Shown here in pieces: positions 51,906-63,654 of a DNA stretch of 64,000 nt. A program made the translations under genes and the position numbers. Each line of letters opens with the position of its first letter. Position 1 is the stretch's first letter. The notes below the pieces were generated by a model. It ran no database searches. It was not told where the DNA came from and saw only the letters and a list, made by a program, of their open reading frames with translations. The stretch lies in the NCBI RefSeq assembly GCF_018613755.1, contig NZ_JAGGPP010000021.1:1-64000 (forward strand), given 5' to 3'. Origin of the DNA: Arthrobacter sp. ISL-72. GTDB taxonomy: Bacteria; Actinomycetota; Actinomycetes; Actinomycetales; Micrococcaceae.

Positions 51906-53492
51906 ATGCAGGACCTTGGAATCATCAGCCCGGGCCTCGAAGAATTCCGGGAGCTAGCCAGCCACAGCCGTGTCATCCCCGTCCGGCTCAAGGTACTGGC
52001 AGACGCGGAGACGCCCATCGGGCTGTACCGGAAGCTGGCAAACGGCCAGCCCGGCACCTTCCTGATGGAATCGGCCGCCGTGGGCGGTTCCTGGTCCCGC
52101 TACTCCTTCATCGGAGCCCGGTCCCGCGCCACGCTGACCACCAAGGACGGGCAGGCTCACTGGCTGGGCCAGCCTCCCGCCGGCGTGCCGGTCGACGGTA
52201 ACCCGGTCGATGCCATCAGGGACACCGTGGAGGCCCTGCGCACGGACCGCTTCGACGGCCTGCCGCCCTTTACGTCAGGCCTGGTCGGGTTCCTCGGCTG
52301 GGAAACCGTGCGGCACTGGGAGAAACTCACCAGCCCGCCCGAGGATGACCTGGAACTGCCGGAGCTAGCACTTAACCTGGTCACCGACATGGCCGTGCAC
52401 GACAACGTGGACGGCACCGTCCTGTTGATCGCGAACGCCATCAACTTCGACAACAGCTCGGAGCGCGTGGATGAAGCATGGCACGACGCCGTCGCACGCG
52501 TGAAGGCGCTCCTCGCCAAGGTCAGCACACCGGTTGAACAGCCAATTTCGGTGCTGGAACCCGCTGCGCTGGACTTTGCCTCCAGTGTCCAGGAGCGCTG
52601 GAACGAGCCCGAGTACCTTGCTGCGCTGGACCGCGGCAAGGAAGCGATCGTGGACGGCGAAGTTTTCCAGGTGGTCATTTCCCGCCGCTTCGAAATGGAG
52701 TGCGGCGCCGACCCGCTGGATGTGTACCGCGTGCTGCGGAACACCAACCCCAGCCCGTACATGTACATCTTCAGCCTCGAAGACGCCGCCGGCCGGCAGT
52801 ACTCGATCGTTGGTTCCTCCCCGGAAGCCCTGGTGACAGTCACGGGCGAGGAAGTCATCACGCACCCCATCGCCGGCTCGCGTCCCCGCGGCAAGACGGT
52901 GGACGCGGACAAGGCATTCGCCGAAGAGCTCCTGGCCGACCAGAAGGAACGCGCCGAACACCTCATGCTGGTGGATCTGTCCCGCAACGATCTTTCCAAG
53001 GTGTGCGTTGCCGGCACGGTGGACGTCACGCAGTTCATGGAGGTGGAGCGCTTCAGCCACATCATGCACCTGGTCTCCACAGTGGTGGGCAAGCTTGCCC
53101 CCGCCGCCAAGGCCTACGACGTCCTCAAGGCCACGTTCCCGGCAGGGACGCTGTCGGGAGCTCCCAAGCCCCGCGCGCTGCGACTCCTGGACGAGCTGGA
53201 ACCCCACCGCCGCGGCATCTACGGCGGCGTGGTGGGCTACCTGGACTTTGCCGGCGACATGGACATGGCCATCGCCATCCGCTCAGCACTGCTGCGCGAA
53301 GGCAGGGCGTACGTCCAGGCCGGCGGCGGAATCGTGGCTGACTCCGTCAACCCGACGGAGGCACTGGAAACCGTGAACAAGGCCGCTGCACCGTTGCGCG
53401 CCGTGCACACGGCCGGTTCGCTGCACAACATCACTGCGGACTCGGTGCCGGACCCGGGCCCGGCCGGCGGCCCCGCACCCGCAGGCAGCTGA
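51906..53492 (+). CDS. trpE: anthranilate synthase component I
   Basis: 528 residues from ATG 51906. N-terminal domain with FLMESAAVGGSWSRYSFIG (the LLES-like tryptophan-feedback site). The chorismate-binding domain carries QVVISRRFEM, PSPYMYIF, ITHPIAGSRPRGKT, RNDLSKVC, AGTLSGAPKPRAL and the C-terminal QAGGGIVADSVNPTEA. Converts chorismate to anthranilate with TrpG, not seen here. An earlier in-frame start at 51837 lacks a ribosome site. No trp leader peptide was recognised. Confidence 0.96.
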   Translation: MQDLGIISPGLEEFRELASHSRVIPVRLKVLADAETPIGLYRKLANGQPGTFLMESAAVGGSWSRYSFIGARSRATLTTKDGQAHWLGQPPAGVPVDGNPVDAIRDTVEALRTDRFDGLPPFTSGLVGFLGWETVRHWEKLTSPPEDDLELPELALNLVTDMAVHDNVDGTVLLIANAINFDNSSERVDEAWHDAVARVKALLAKVSTPVEQPISVLEPAALDFASSVQERWNEPEYLAALDRGKEAIVDGEVFQVVISRRFEMECGADPLDVYRVLRNTNPSPYMYIFSLEDAAGRQYSIVGSSPEALVTVTGEEVITHPIAGSRPRGKTVDADKAFAEELLADQKERAEHLMLVDLSRNDLSKVCVAGTVDVTQFMEVERFSHIMHLVSTVVGKLAPAAKAYDVLKATFPAGTLSGAPKPRALRLLDELEPHRRGIYGGVVGYLDFAGDMDMAIAIRSALLREGRAYVQAGGGIVADSVNPTEALETVNKAAAPLRAVHTAGSLHNITADSVPDPGPAGGPAPAGS

Positions 53493-54130
53493 TGGGTGTT
53501 GTGGAAGGCAAAGCAAGCCGGCCGGGAAGCAAGCGAACCGGCGTCCCGGCGTGGGCCCGGAAGTCCTCGCTGGTCCTGATCATCGCGGCGACGGCCCTCG
53601 CGGCTTTCGGCACCACCACCCAGACCTGGCTGACCGTGCACCTGGACCCGAACCAGCTGGGCCAGGCGGTCAACAGCCAGGATGGCCTCCAGGTGCAGGG
53701 GAGCAAGGCAGCAACGACCGTCACCGCGCTGGCACTTGTGGCGCTGGCCGGGGGCCTCGCCGCCGCGATCGCGGGCCGGATTGCGCGCTGGGTCATTGCC
53801 GTGATCATTGTCCTGGCTTCCGCGGGCATCGTGACCGCCGCCGTCACGGTCATGGCAGACCCGCTCGCTGCAGCCCAAGGGTCCATCGCCGCCGCCACCG
53901 GAATCACCGGGAGCAGCGTCCAGGTGAGCGTTTCAGTGTTCCCGGCCCTCGCCGTCGTCGCCGGTATCCTGCTGGGCCTGAGTGCCCTGCTGATCATCCC
54001 GGCGGGCCGCCACTGGAAGACCCGGACCAAATATGACGCCGCGGCCGCCGGAACGGCCGGCGCGGCGGACGGCCCCGCGGATGAGATCGACAGCTGGGAC
54101 AGGCTGTCCCGGGGTGACGATCCCACGTAG
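53492..54130 (+). CDS. Trp biosynthesis-associated membrane protein (TIGR02234)
   Basis: 212 residues from an ATG overlapping the trpE stop. Four membrane segments (SLVLIIAATALAAFGTTTQ, VTALALVALAGGLAAAIAG, WVIAVIIVLASAGIVTAAV, FPALAVVAGILLGLSALLI) with Arg/Lys-rich ends fit the actinobacterial family always found between trpE and trpC. Role unknown, perhaps membrane organisation or transport of a tryptophan intermediate. Confidence 0.9.
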   Translation: MGVVEGKASRPGSKRTGVPAWARKSSLVLIIAATALAAFGTTTQTWLTVHLDPNQLGQAVNSQDGLQVQGSKAATTVTALALVALAGGLAAAIAGRIARWVIAVIIVLASAGIVTAAVTVMADPLAAAQGSIAAATGITGSSVQVSVSVFPALAVVAGILLGLSALLIIPAGRHWKTRTKYDAAAAGTAGAADGPADEIDSWDRLSRGDDPT

Positions 54131-54205
54131 GCCGGGCTGGCCGATGTCCAAGGCACGGCCAAAAAATGGCAGAATGTAAGCAGTATCCATCCTGAGGAGA
54201 TTTCC

Positions 54206-54493
54206 ATGAGCAAAGCCACTGTTTCCGCATCCAAATCCGCTGCTGCCGAAAAACTCAACATCGGCGTGGACCACAGCGTGGACCTCGGCCACGGCAACAG
54301 CCCGGCAGCCTGGACCTGTGTGATTGTTATGCTGATCGGCGCGCTCGTTGCATCCATCGCATTCGTCATCGCCAGCACCCCCATTTTCATTGCCGGTGCC
54401 GCTGTAATGGTCATCGGCCTGCTCCTCGGGTGGATCATGCGCAAGGCCGGCTACGGCGTGGACGGCAGCAAGCTCAAGAACTCCGGCCACTAG
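54206..54493 (+). CDS. HGxxPAAW-motif membrane protein
   Basis: 95 residues from ATG 54206 after TGAGGAGAT. The motif LGHGNSPAAW precedes two membrane helices (CVIVMLIGALVASIAFVIAS and IFIAGAAVMVIGLLLGWIM). This small family is a constant part of actinobacterial trp clusters; its function is unknown. Confidence 0.92.
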   Translation: MSKATVSASKSAAAEKLNIGVDHSVDLGHGNSPAAWTCVIVMLIGALVASIAFVIASTPIFIAGAAVMVIGLLLGWIMRKAGYGVDGSKLKNSGH

Positions 54494-54495
54494 CA

Positions 54496-55314
54496 GTGAC
54501 TGTTCTCGATGACATCAATGCCGGTGTCAGGGAGGATATGGAGGCCCGCCGTCGTCTGGTTTCCCTCGACGAACTGAAGGAACAGGCTGCAGCTGCCACC
54601 CCGGCCCGTGACGCCTGGGCAGCCCTCGGCGGCGCTTCCGCGACGCGGAACGAGCTGAAGGTCATCGCCGAAATCAAGCGGCGCAGCCCCTCCAAGGGCG
54701 ACCTGGCGAGCATCGCTGACCCAGCCGAGCTGGCCGTGCAGTATGCCGACGGCGGTGCTTCCGTCATCAGCGTCCTCACCGAACAGCGCCGGTTCAACGG
54801 GTCCCTGGCAGACTTCGACGCCGTCCGCAAAGCCGTGGACGTGCCGTTGCTGCGCAAGGACTTCACCGTTGACGAGTACATGATCTGGGAAGCCCGTGCC
54901 CACGGCGCGGACCTGATCCTGCTGATCGTGGCGTCGCTGAGCGACGCGGAGCTGCGCGACTTCACCCAGCTCACCCGTGAGCTGGGCATGAACGCGCTGG
55001 TGGAGACCCACACGGCCGAAGAGATCGAACGCGCCGTCGCCGCGGATGCCCGCATCATCGGGGTGAACGTCCGGAACCTCAAGACGCTCGACGTTGACCG
55101 TTCCGTCTTCGCCTCCCTCGCCGGCGGCATCCCTCCCGAAGCGGTCATCGTGGGCGAGTCCGGAGTCCGCGGCGTGGACGACGTCCGTCATTACGCCGCG
55201 AGCGGCGCCAACGCCATTCTGGTGGGCGAAGCACTCGTGAGTGACGACACCCCGCGCCAGCGGATTGCCGAATTTACCGCTGCCGGGGCGGAAGCCATCG
55301 CAGCACGGGTCTGA
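54496..55314 (+). CDS. trpC: indole-3-glycerol-phosphate synthase
   Basis: GTG at 54496, two bases after the previous stop; 272 residues. Motifs: [62 protein letters not shown] and [10 protein letters not shown]. It makes the indole ring. Some TrpC relatives in actinobacteria are regulated by downstream enzymes; nothing of that is visible here. Confidence 0.96.
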   Translation: MTVLDDINAGVREDMEARRRLVSLDELKEQAAAATPARDAWAALGGASATRNELKVIAEIKRRSPSKGDLASIADPAELAVQYADGGASVISVLTEQRRFNGSLADFDAVRKAVDVPLLRKDFTVDEYMIWEARAHGADLILLIVASLSDAELRDFTQLTRELGMNALVETHTAEEIERAVAADARIIGVNVRNLKTLDVDRSVFASLAGGIPPEAVIVGESGVRGVDDVRHYAASGANAILVGEALVSDDTPRQRIAEFTAAGAEAIAARV

Positions 55315-55385
55315 CAACCGGGACGCCCGGCGGCAGAGCGCTGCAGCCGGCCGTCGCCCGAAATTTCTTAGAACAGTGGAACAGG

Positions 55386-56744
55386 ATGGTGAGACCGATG
55401 GTCGACGCGCCAACAACCGGCTCTGATGAGGGCGCCGCGGACGCATTTCTTCAAGGAGACCGGTCCCTGCGCCACGCGCCGGGCCCGTATTTCGGCTCCT
55501 ACGGCGGGCGCTGGATGCCCGAATCCCTCATCGCGGCGCTGGATGAGCTGGAGGACACCTTCGAAAAGGCCAAGGCCGATCCGGAGTTCGTCGCCCAGAT
55601 TGCGGACCTGAACAAGAATTACTCCGGCCGCCCGTCCCTGCTCACCGAGGCCAAGCGCTTCGCCCAGCATGCCGGGGGAGTCCGCGTCTTCCTTAAGCGC
55701 GAGGACCTGAACCACACCGGCTCGCACAAGATCAACAATGTGCTGGGGCAGGCACTGCTCGCCAAGCGCATGGGCAAGACCCGCGTGATCGCCGAAACCG
55801 GCGCCGGACAGCACGGCGTTGCCAGTGCCACCGCTGCCGCCCTGCTGGGACTGGAGTGCGTGGTGTACATGGGTGCGGAGGACACCCGCCGCCAGGCGCT
55901 CAACGTGGCCCGGATGGAACTCCTGGGCGCCACGGTCATCCCCGTGACCAGCGGATCGCAGACCCTCAAGGACGCCATCAACGAGGCCCTCCGCGACTGG
56001 GTGGCGAACGTCGGCCACACCCACTACCTCCTCGGCACGGCCGCCGGAGCCCACCCGTTCCCGGCCATGGTCCGCTATTTCCACGAGGTCATCGGCGAGG
56101 AAGCCCGCGCCCAGATCCTGGACCAGGCAGGCCGGCTGCCGGACGCCGTCTGCGCCTGCATCGGCGGCGGCTCCAACGCCATCGGCATCTTCCACGGCTT
56201 CCTGGACGATCCGTCGGTGAAGATCTACGGCTTCGAGGCCGGCGGCGACGGAGTGGACACCGGACGCCACGCCGCCACCATCACGCTGGGCAAACCCGGC
56301 GTGCTGCACGGCGCACGGTCCTACCTGATGCAGGACGACGACGGCCAGACCATCGAGTCGCACTCCATCTCCGCAGGACTGGACTACCCGGGCGTCGGCC
56401 CGGAGCACTCCTACCTTGCGGACATCGGACGGGTCACGTACGAGCCCATCACGGACAGCGAAGCCATGGACGCCTTCCGGCTCCTGTGCCGGACCGAGGG
56501 CATCATTCCCGCCATCGAGTCCTCCCATGCCCTGGCCGGAGCCATCAAGGTGGGCCAGCGGCTGGCGGCGGAAGCTGACGCGGCCGGCGCGGGCGAGGCT
56601 GCCGGGAAGGCATCCGACAAGATCGTCATCGTGAACCTGTCCGGCCGCGGCGACAAGGACGTGGCCACGGCCGCTGAATGGTTCGACCTGCTGGACAAGA
56701 ATTCCGCAGAGGCCGAGATTGGCAAAGAGGGGGAGCAGCTGTGA
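55386..56744 (+). CDS. trpB: tryptophan synthase beta chain
   Basis: 452 residues from ATG 55386; ATG 55398 is an equally possible start. PLP lysine lies in [24 protein letters not shown] binds the phosphate; [17 protein letters not shown] text ([14 protein letters not shown]) opens the domain. It joins indole and serine. The trpA start overlaps its stop. Confidence 0.97.
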   Translation: MVRPMVDAPTTGSDEGAADAFLQGDRSLRHAPGPYFGSYGGRWMPESLIAALDELEDTFEKAKADPEFVAQIADLNKNYSGRPSLLTEAKRFAQHAGGVRVFLKREDLNHTGSHKINNVLGQALLAKRMGKTRVIAETGAGQHGVASATAAALLGLECVVYMGAEDTRRQALNVARMELLGATVIPVTSGSQTLKDAINEALRDWVANVGHTHYLLGTAAGAHPFPAMVRYFHEVIGEEARAQILDQAGRLPDAVCACIGGGSNAIGIFHGFLDDPSVKIYGFEAGGDGVDTGRHAATITLGKPGVLHGARSYLMQDDDGQTIESHSISAGLDYPGVGPEHSYLADIGRVTYEPITDSEAMDAFRLLCRTEGIIPAIESSHALAGAIKVGQRLAAEADAAGAGEAAGKASDKIVIVNLSGRGDKDVATAAEWFDLLDKNSAEAEIGKEGEQL

Positions 56745-57559
56745 CCGGCGTTCAGGACATCACCAGCACCAGCAAATCGGCGGCCGCCATTGACAAGGCA
56801 CGCGCTGAAGGGCGGGCGGCCCTCATCGGCTACCTGCCCGCAGGCTATCCCGACGTGGAGCAGACCATCGCGGCCGGCATCGCGCTGGCAGAGAACGGCG
56901 CCGACCTGATCGAGATCGGCATTCCGTACTCCGACCCCGTCATGGACGGCCAAGTCATACAGGCCGCCACCACCGAGGCACTCGCCAAGGGCTTCCACGT
57001 CCGCCAGGTGTTCGACGTGGTCCGCGCCATCACCAGCAAGACCGATGCCGCCGTCCTGGTGATGACCTACTGGAACCCCGTGATCCGGATGGGCGTCGAT
57101 GAGTTCTCCCGCCGGCTGGCCGAAGCCGGGGGAGCAGGGCTCATCACGCCCGACCTGATTCCCGACGAAGCCGCCGAATGGATGGCCGCCTCCGATAAGT
57201 ACGGGCTGGACCGCGTGTTCCTCGTTGCGCCGTCCTCCTCGCCGGAGCGGATGAAGCGCACAGTGGACGCCAGCCGCGGCTTCGTCTATGCGGTGTCCAT
57301 TATGGGCGTCACCGGTGCCCGGGAATCCGTGAGCAGTGCCGCCGAGGGCGTTGTGGCTGCAGCGCACGCGGCCGGAGCGGAACGGGTGTGCGTCGGGCTC
57401 GGGGTTTCCAACGCCGGCCAGGTTCGCGAGATTGCGGCCTACGCGGACGGCGTGATCGTGGGCACCGCCCTGGTCGCCGCCATCCGCGACGGCGGCGTGG
57501 ATGCTGTCGCCGCCCTGACCAAAGACCTCAGCACCGGCCTCACCAGGGAAGAAGCCTAA
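56741..57559 (+). CDS. trpA: tryptophan synthase alpha chain
   Basis: GTG 56741 inside the trpB end; 272 residues. Motifs: [37 protein letters not shown] with catalytic Glu and Asp, [13 protein letters not shown] and [11 protein letters not shown]. Releases indole from indole-glycerol phosphate. Confidence 0.96.
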   Translation: MTGVQDITSTSKSAAAIDKARAEGRAALIGYLPAGYPDVEQTIAAGIALAENGADLIEIGIPYSDPVMDGQVIQAATTEALAKGFHVRQVFDVVRAITSKTDAAVLVMTYWNPVIRMGVDEFSRRLAEAGGAGLITPDLIPDEAAEWMAASDKYGLDRVFLVAPSSSPERMKRTVDASRGFVYAVSIMGVTGARESVSSAAEGVVAAAHAAGAERVCVGLGVSNAGQVREIAAYADGVIVGTALVAAIRDGGVDAVAALTKDLSTGLTREEA

Positions 57560-57562
57560 ACA

Positions 57563-58774
57563 ATGCATACTGTCCTCCACGCGGCGGCCATGCTCCCCGC
57601 CAGCATTCCGAGCCCGGACTGGTCCGGGTTCGACATCCCGCTGCCGTGGGGGTCGCTGCGCATCCACGCGTACGCGCTGTGCATCCTGGCCGGAATCGTG
57701 GTCGGCCTGTGGCTGACCTCGGTCCGCTGGACCAAGCGCGGCACTCCGGAGGGCAGCCTGTGGGACATCGCCATCTGGGCGATTCCGTTCGGCATCATCG
57801 GCGGCCGCCTTTACCACGTGTTCTCGTCCCCGGACGCATACTTCGGACCCGGCTTTGACGGCACCGGCGACCTCTCCCTGATCCCGCAGATCCAGCGCGG
57901 CGGACTGGGGATCTGGGGTGCCGTCCTGCTCGGAGCCGTGGGCGCCTGGATCGGCTGCCGACGGGCGGGGGTCAAGCTCACCGCATTCCTGGACGCCGCC
58001 GCCCCCGGACTGCTGCTGGCCCAGGCCGTGGGCCGCTGGGGAAACTACTTCAACCAGGAACTTTTCGGCGGCCCCACCACGCTTCCCTGGGGCCTGCAGA
58101 TCGACGCCGACAACGCGAACTTCCCGGCGGGGATGCCCGCCGACACCCTGTTCCACCCGACCTTCCTGTATGAATCGCTGTGGAACCTCGCGGGCGTCGT
58201 GATCCTGCTGGCACTGGACCGGAAGTTCAACTTCCGCCGCGGACGGCTGTTCTGCCTTTACGCCATGTATTACACGCTGGGCCGGGTCTGGATTGAAGCC
58301 ATGCGGATCGACGATGCGGAACAGATCAGCCTATTCGGCATCACCACCCGCCTCAACGTCTGGACCAGCATCTTCGTCTTCCTGGCGGCACTGGTGGTGT
58401 TCGTTGTGCTGGGCCGCCGCAGGCGGGACGAGCCGGACACCCCGTTCCTCCCCGGCCACGTTCCGGCGGATCGGGACGGGGAAGCCGGCCTGACACCGGG
58501 GCAGAACCATGCCCGCGAGAACGACTACGGCGACGACTTGGCAGCAGTTCCGGCCAACGGCAAAAGCATCCGGCATTCGGACAAGAGTGTCTCAGATAGT
58601 GGGTCCCGTGGTAATCTCCCAGATAACCAAAACGGTCCGGGCCGCACTTCCGCCCAAACTGAAGCGGTGGCGGATCCGTCTGCCGGCACCCGGTCCCCCA
58701 AGGGCCTGCCGGCCGAAGGAAAACCGACTCACCAGGATTCCGGATCCGCGTCGGACACTGACGGCACCAAGTAG
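57563..58774 (+). CDS. lgt: prolipoprotein diacylglyceryl transferase
   Basis: 403 residues from ATG 57563, three bases after trpA. Seven membrane segments are expected within about residues 1-290; hallmark GRWGNYFNQELFGGPT (the Lgt signature) and HPTFLYESLWN are present. It lipidates the lipobox Cys. A hydrophilic tail of roughly 115 residues rich in Asp/Ser/Pro extends past the family length, as in several actinobacteria. Confidence 0.95.
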   Translation: MHTVLHAAAMLPASIPSPDWSGFDIPLPWGSLRIHAYALCILAGIVVGLWLTSVRWTKRGTPEGSLWDIAIWAIPFGIIGGRLYHVFSSPDAYFGPGFDGTGDLSLIPQIQRGGLGIWGAVLLGAVGAWIGCRRAGVKLTAFLDAAAPGLLLAQAVGRWGNYFNQELFGGPTTLPWGLQIDADNANFPAGMPADTLFHPTFLYESLWNLAGVVILLALDRKFNFRRGRLFCLYAMYYTLGRVWIEAMRIDDAEQISLFGITTRLNVWTSIFVFLAALVVFVVLGRRRRDEPDTPFLPGHVPADRDGEAGLTPGQNHARENDYGDDLAAVPANGKSIRHSDKSVSDSGSRGNLPDNQNGPGRTSAQTEAVADPSAGTRSPKGLPAEGKPTHQDSGSASDTDGTK

Positions 58775-58931
58775 TCAGCGCCGGCAAACCGGGCAGCAGA
58801 GCTACCGCTCGCAGCGCCCGTTCCCACAGCGTCGTGGTACAGGGCCCCCTTCCCGTCAGCATAGAGCTGCCGCCGAATCAAGCCCGGGTCAGAGGCCTGC
58901 GTAACTGTTAGTTCAGCAGGCCGGGCTGACC

Positions 58932-58937
58932 TACAAT
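58932..58937 (+). promoter_or_regulatory. candidate -10 box of the gltB promoter
   Basis: TACAAT stands out in the 263-base spacer between lgt and gltB, with a weak -35-like TTCAGC about 17 bases upstream. No riboswitch or operator was recognised in this spacer. Confidence 0.35.
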
Positions 58938-59037
58938 TTCCAGTAAGTAACACTTTGTTGTGCCCGTCACACAGGCACCGCGAGTGGGGCCAACGTTGTC
59001 CCTTCCATACGCACGATCAGGAGGAAGGACGTCTCCC

Positions 59038-62000
59038 ATGACCCAAACTCTTCACAGCCCCAGTTGGTCCGACCCGGATCAGCCCTCGGCCGCCATGTCA
59101 CCGTTCAAGCGGTTCGCGGCGCTGCCGGAGGCGGCCGGACTCTACAACCCGGAGCAGGAGAAGGACGCCTGCGGCCTCGCCATCATCGCCACGCTGCGTG
59201 GTGAACCCGGCTATGACATCGTCGACGCCGCCCTGACCGCCCTGCGCAATCTTGAGCACCGCGGCGCCGTAGGCGCCGACGAAGGAACGGGCGACGGCGC
59301 CGGGCTGCTGATGCAGATCCCGGACGAGTTCTTCCGCGCCGTCACGGAGTTTGAGCTCCCGGCCCCCGGACAGTACGTTGCGGGTACTGCGTTCCTGCCG
59401 GCCGAGCAGCGCGAAGCCGACGCCGCCAAGGCAGGCATCGAAGGACTTGCCGCCGACGAGGGCCTGACCGTCCTGGGCTGGCGTGAAGTCCCGGTCGTGG
59501 CCGACCTGGTCGGTGCCATGGCCCGGGCCTGCATGCCGTACTTCTCCCAGCCGTTTTTTGCCTCCAGCACCGGGAAAGTGCTGGAGCGCAACGAACTGGA
59601 CTCCCGTGCCTGGCGCATCCGCAAGCGTGCCCAGAACAAGTTCGGCGTGTACTTCCCGTCGCTGTCCTCACGCACCATCGTGTACAAGGGCATGCTGACC
59701 ACCGCCCAGCTGGAGCCGTTCTACCCGGACCTGTCAGACAAACGGTTCAAAACCAAGCTGGCGATCGTCCACTCGCGCTTCTCCACCAACACCTTCCCGT
59801 CCTGGCCGCTGGCCCAGCCGTTCCGCACCATCGCCCACAACGGTGAAATCAACACCGTCAAGGGCAACCGGAACTGGATGCGCGCACGCCAGTCGCAGCT
59901 AGCCAACCCGCTGCTGGGGGATTCCCCCGAAGAGCTGTACCCGATCTGCACGCCCGGCGCCTCCGACTCGGCGTCGTTCGATGAAGTGGCCGAGCTGCTC
60001 TGGCTGTCCGGGCGCCCCATCACGCACTCGATCATGATGATGATCCCGGAGGCCTGGGAAAACCACGCCACGATGGATCCCGCCCGCAAGGCGTTCTACG
60101 AATACCACTCGCTGCTGATGGAACCGTGGGACGGCCCCGCCGCCGTGTCCTTCACCGACGGCAGCCTGGTGGGCGCAACGCTGGACCGCAACGGCCTGCG
60201 CCCCGGACGCTACTGGATCACGGAAGACGGACTGGTGGTGTTCGCCTCCGAGGTGGGCGTCATCGACGTCGAACCTTCCAAGGTGGTCAAGAAGGGCCGC
60301 GTCTCGCCGGGCAAGATGTTCCTGGTGGACACCGAAGCCGGCCGGATCATCGACGATGAAGAGGTCAAGGCCGAAGTCGCCGCTGCCAACCCGTGGGCGG
60401 AGTGGGTCAAGGACAACCTGATCGACCTCAACGAACTGCCGGAACGCGAGCACGTGGTGCACACGGCTGCCTCCGTGAACATCCGCCAGCGGACCTTCGG
60501 CTACACCACCGAGGAACTGAAGATCCTGCTGGGTCCGATGGCCCGGACCGGTGCCGAGCCCCTCGGCGCCATGGGTTCGGACACCCCGGTGGCCGTGCTG
60601 TCCAAGCGCCCCCGGCTCCTCTTCGATTACTTCGTGCAGTCCTTCGCGCAGGTCACCAACCCGCCGCTGGACGCCATCCGCGAAGAGCTGGTCACCTCCC
60701 TGACCTGCGCCATCGGCCCCAACGGCAACCTGCTGGACACCAAGCAGGTCCGCCAGCCGCAGGTTTCGCTGCCGTTCCCGGTGATCAACAACGACCAGCT
60801 CGCCAAGATCGCCAACATCGAAAGCCCCGACGGCGACAAAGTCGCCATGAAGGTCCGCGGCCTGTACCGCCCCGAAGGCGGCGAGAACGCCCTGCGTGCC
60901 CGCCTGACCGAAATCTGCGAGCAGGTTTCCGGTGCCATCAACCGCGGCGTGCAGTACGTGGTGCTCTCGGACCGCGACTCGAACGCCCAGTGGGCGCCGA
61001 TCCCGTCGCTGCTGCTTGTCAGCGCCGTGCACCACCACCTGCTGCGCAGCGCCAACCGGACCAAGACCGCGCTGGTGGTCGAGGCCGGCGACGTCCGCGA
61101 GACGCACCATGTCGCAGTCCTGATCGGTTACGGCGCCTCCGCGGTGAACCCGTACCTGGCCATGGAATCCGTCGAACAGCTCATCACCACCGGTGATGTT
61201 GTCGGCGTGACCCCGCAGGACGGCGTCTACAACCTGATCAAGGGCCTCGGCAAGGGCGTCCTGAAGATCATGTCCAAGATGGGCATTTCCACGGTGGCTT
61301 CCTACACCGGTGCCCAGACGTTCGAAGCCCTCGGCCTCGGCCAGGAACTGGTGGACGAATTCTTCGCCGGAACGCACTCCCAGCTCAGCGGCGTCGGCCT
61401 CGACGTCATTGCTGCTGAAGTGTCCGCACGGCATCAGATGGCCTACCCCGAAGGCGGCATCGAGCAGCCGCACCGGCCGCTCCTGGGCGGCGGCGAGTAC
61501 CAGTGGCGCCGTGACGGCGAGCCGCACCTGTTCAACCCGGAGACCGTCTTCCGGCTGCAGCACGCTACGCGTGAACGCCGCTACGACATCTTCAAGTCCT
61601 ACACCAAGGGCGTGGACGACCAGTCCGAGAACCTCATGACCCTCCGTGGCCTGCTGAAGTTCAAGACCGGTGAGCGCCCCGCGGTGCCGCTTGAGGAAGT
61701 GGAGCCCGTCTCCAGCATCGTCAAGCGCTTCTCCACCGGCGCGATGAGCTACGGCTCCATCTCGAAGGAAGCCCACGAGACCCTGGCCATCGCCATGAAC
61801 CGGCTGGGCGGCAAGTCCAACACCGGTGAAGGCGGCGAGGACGTGGACCGCCTGCTGGACCCCGAGCGCCGCTCGGCCGTCAAGCAGATCGCCTCCGGGC
61901 GCTTCGGTGTGACCAGCCTGTACCTGAGCAACGCCGACGACATCCAGATCAAGATGGCGCAGGGTGCCAAGCCCGGCGAAGGCGGCCAGCTGATGGCGCA

Positions 62001-63654
62001 GAAGGTCTACCCCTGGGTTGCCCGGACGCGGCACTCGACTCCGGGCGTCGGACTCATTTCCCCGCCGCCGCACCACGACATCTACTCGATCGAGGACCTC
62101 GCCCAGCTCATCTATGACGCGAAGCGTGCCAATCCCTCAGCCCGCGTGCATGTCAAGCTCGTCTCCGAGGTGGGCATCGGCACAGTTGCCGCCGGTGTCA
62201 CCAAGGCGAAGGCCGACGTCGTACTGGTTTCCGGCCACGACGGCGGTACCGGCGCCTCGCCGCTGAACTCGCTCAAGCACGCCGGTGTTCCGTGGGAACT
62301 GGGCCTCGCAGAGACCCAGCAGACCCTGATGCTCAACGGCCTGCGCGACCGCGTTGTGGTGCAGGTTGACGGCCAGCTCAAGACCGGCCGCGACGTCGTG
62401 ATTGCGGCGCTGCTCGGCGGCGAGGAATTCGGCTTCGCCACGGCACCGCTGGTGGTGGAAGGCTGCATCATGATGCGCGTCTGCCACCTGGACACCTGCC
62501 CGGTGGGCGTCGCGACGCAGAACCCCGAACTGCGTGCCCGCTTCAGCGGCAAGCCGGAGTTCGTGGTCAACTTCTTCGAGTTCCTGGCCGAGGAAGTCCG
62601 CGAAATCCTTGCCGAGCTCGGCTTCCGCAGCATCGAAGAGGCCATCGGCCACGCCGAGATGCTGGACACCCAGGAGGCCATCAGTCACTGGAAGGCCGAA
62701 GGGCTGGACCTGGACCCGATCCTGCACGGGCTCGAGTTCGACGACGACGCGCCGCTGCGGAACCTGACCGGCCAGAACCACGAGCTGGACAAGCACTTCG
62801 ACCAGCGGCTCATCACCATGGCCGCCGAGGCTCTGACGGACCGCAGCCCGGTGAAGATCTCGGTTGACGTCATCAACACGGACCGCTCCGTCGGCACCAT
62901 GCTGGGCCACGTAGTGACCAAGACGTTCGGCACGGACGTGCTGGCCACGGACACGATCGACATCACGCTGAACGGTACCGCCGGTCAGTCGCTGGGCGCC
63001 TTCCTGCCCGCAGGCATCACCCTGCGCATGTTCGGCGACTCCAACGACTACGTGGGCAAGGGCCTCTCTGGCGGCCGGATTATTGTCCGCCCGGACCGCA
63101 CCAACGTGTTCCAGGCGGAAAGCAACGTGATCGCCGGCAACGTGATCGGCTACGGCGCCACCAGCGGCGAGTTGTTCCTGCGCGGCCAGGTGGGCGAACG
63201 CTTCCTGGTCCGCAACTCCGGCGCCACGGCCGTTGTTGAAGGCATCGGCGACCACGGCTGTGAGTACATGACCGGCGGCCAGACGCTGATCATCGGACGC
63301 ACCGGCCGCAACTTCGGCGCGGGCATGTCCGGCGGTACGGCGTACGTGCTGGACCTGCGGATCACCCGTGTGAACAAGCAGGCGCTGGAGTCCGGCGAGC
63401 TGCAGCTCCGCGAGCTGGATGCCGAAGACCGCGACATCGTGCACGGCCTCCTGGTCAAGCATGTCGAGGAAACCGAGTCGCTGCACGCGCAGCGTCTGCT
63501 CGAAAACTTCGACGACACCGCTGCCCGCATTACCAAAGTCCTGCCGCGCGACTACGCGGCCGTATTGCAAACCCGACTTGACGCGATCGAAGAGGGCCTG
63601 GACCCCGACGGCGAAGAAGTTTGGTCTCGAATCCTGGAGGTGACCGGTGGCTGA
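59038..63654 (+). CDS. gltB: glutamate synthase large subunit
   Basis: 1538 residues from ATG 59038, set by AGGAGGAAGG. A propeptide of 44 residues precedes the nucleophile Cys45 ([13 protein letters not shown]), which becomes the new N-terminus of the class II glutaminase domain. The central and FMN-binding synthase domains follow ([29 protein letters not shown]). The 3Fe-4S ligands are in [15 protein letters not shown]. The C-terminal GXGXG helix domain ends the protein ([11 protein letters not shown]). It makes two glutamates from glutamine and 2-oxoglutarate. Confidence 0.98.
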   Translation: MTQTLHSPSWSDPDQPSAAMSPFKRFAALPEAAGLYNPEQEKDACGLAIIATLRGEPGYDIVDAALTALRNLEHRGAVGADEGTGDGAGLLMQIPDEFFRAVTEFELPAPGQYVAGTAFLPAEQREADAAKAGIEGLAADEGLTVLGWREVPVVADLVGAMARACMPYFSQPFFASSTGKVLERNELDSRAWRIRKRAQNKFGVYFPSLSSRTIVYKGMLTTAQLEPFYPDLSDKRFKTKLAIVHSRFSTNTFPSWPLAQPFRTIAHNGEINTVKGNRNWMRARQSQLANPLLGDSPEELYPICTPGASDSASFDEVAELLWLSGRPITHSIMMMIPEAWENHATMDPARKAFYEYHSLLMEPWDGPAAVSFTDGSLVGATLDRNGLRPGRYWITEDGLVVFASEVGVIDVEPSKVVKKGRVSPGKMFLVDTEAGRIIDDEEVKAEVAAANPWAEWVKDNLIDLNELPEREHVVHTAASVNIRQRTFGYTTEELKILLGPMARTGAEPLGAMGSDTPVAVLSKRPRLLFDYFVQSFAQVTNPPLDAIREELVTSLTCAIGPNGNLLDTKQVRQPQVSLPFPVINNDQLAKIANIESPDGDKVAMKVRGLYRPEGGENALRARLTEICEQVSGAINRGVQYVVLSDRDSNAQWAPIPSLLLVSAVHHHLLRSANRTKTALVVEAGDVRETHHVAVLIGYGASAVNPYLAMESVEQLITTGDVVGVTPQDGVYNLIKGLGKGVLKIMSKMGISTVASYTGAQTFEALGLGQELVDEFFAGTHSQLSGVGLDVIAAEVSARHQMAYPEGGIEQPHRPLLGGGEYQWRRDGEPHLFNPETVFRLQHATRERRYDIFKSYTKGVDDQSENLMTLRGLLKFKTGERPAVPLEEVEPVSSIVKRFSTGAMSYGSISKEAHETLAIAMNRLGGKSNTGEGGEDVDRLLDPERRSAVKQIASGRFGVTSLYLSNADDIQIKMAQGAKPGEGGQLMAQKVYPWVARTRHSTPGVGLISPPPHHDIYSIEDLAQLIYDAKRANPSARVHVKLVSEVGIGTVAAGVTKAKADVVLVSGHDGGTGASPLNSLKHAGVPWELGLAETQQTLMLNGLRDRVVVQVDGQLKTGRDVVIAALLGGEEFGFATAPLVVEGCIMMRVCHLDTCPVGVATQNPELRARFSGKPEFVVNFFEFLAEEVREILAELGFRSIEEAIGHAEMLDTQEAISHWKAEGLDLDPILHGLEFDDDAPLRNLTGQNHELDKHFDQRLITMAAEALTDRSPVKISVDVINTDRSVGTMLGHVVTKTFGTDVLATDTIDITLNGTAGQSLGAFLPAGITLRMFGDSNDYVGKGLSGGRIIVRPDRTNVFQAESNVIAGNVIGYGATSGELFLRGQVGERFLVRNSGATAVVEGIGDHGCEYMTGGQTLIIGRTGRNFGAGMSGGTAYVLDLRITRVNKQALESGELQLRELDAEDRDIVHGLLVKHVEETESLHAQRLLENFDDTAARITKVLPRDYAAVLQTRLDAIEEGLDPDGEEVWSRILEVTGG

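Noticed and set aside
56411..58156. 581-codon minus-strand frame across trpB, trpA and lgt
   Set aside because: Antisense shadow of three recognised genes; no family resemblance.
59899..62076. 725-codon open frame on the minus strand inside gltB
   Set aside because: High GC at third positions leaves long antisense frames open. The product is low-complexity and the plus strand encodes a clear glutamate synthase.
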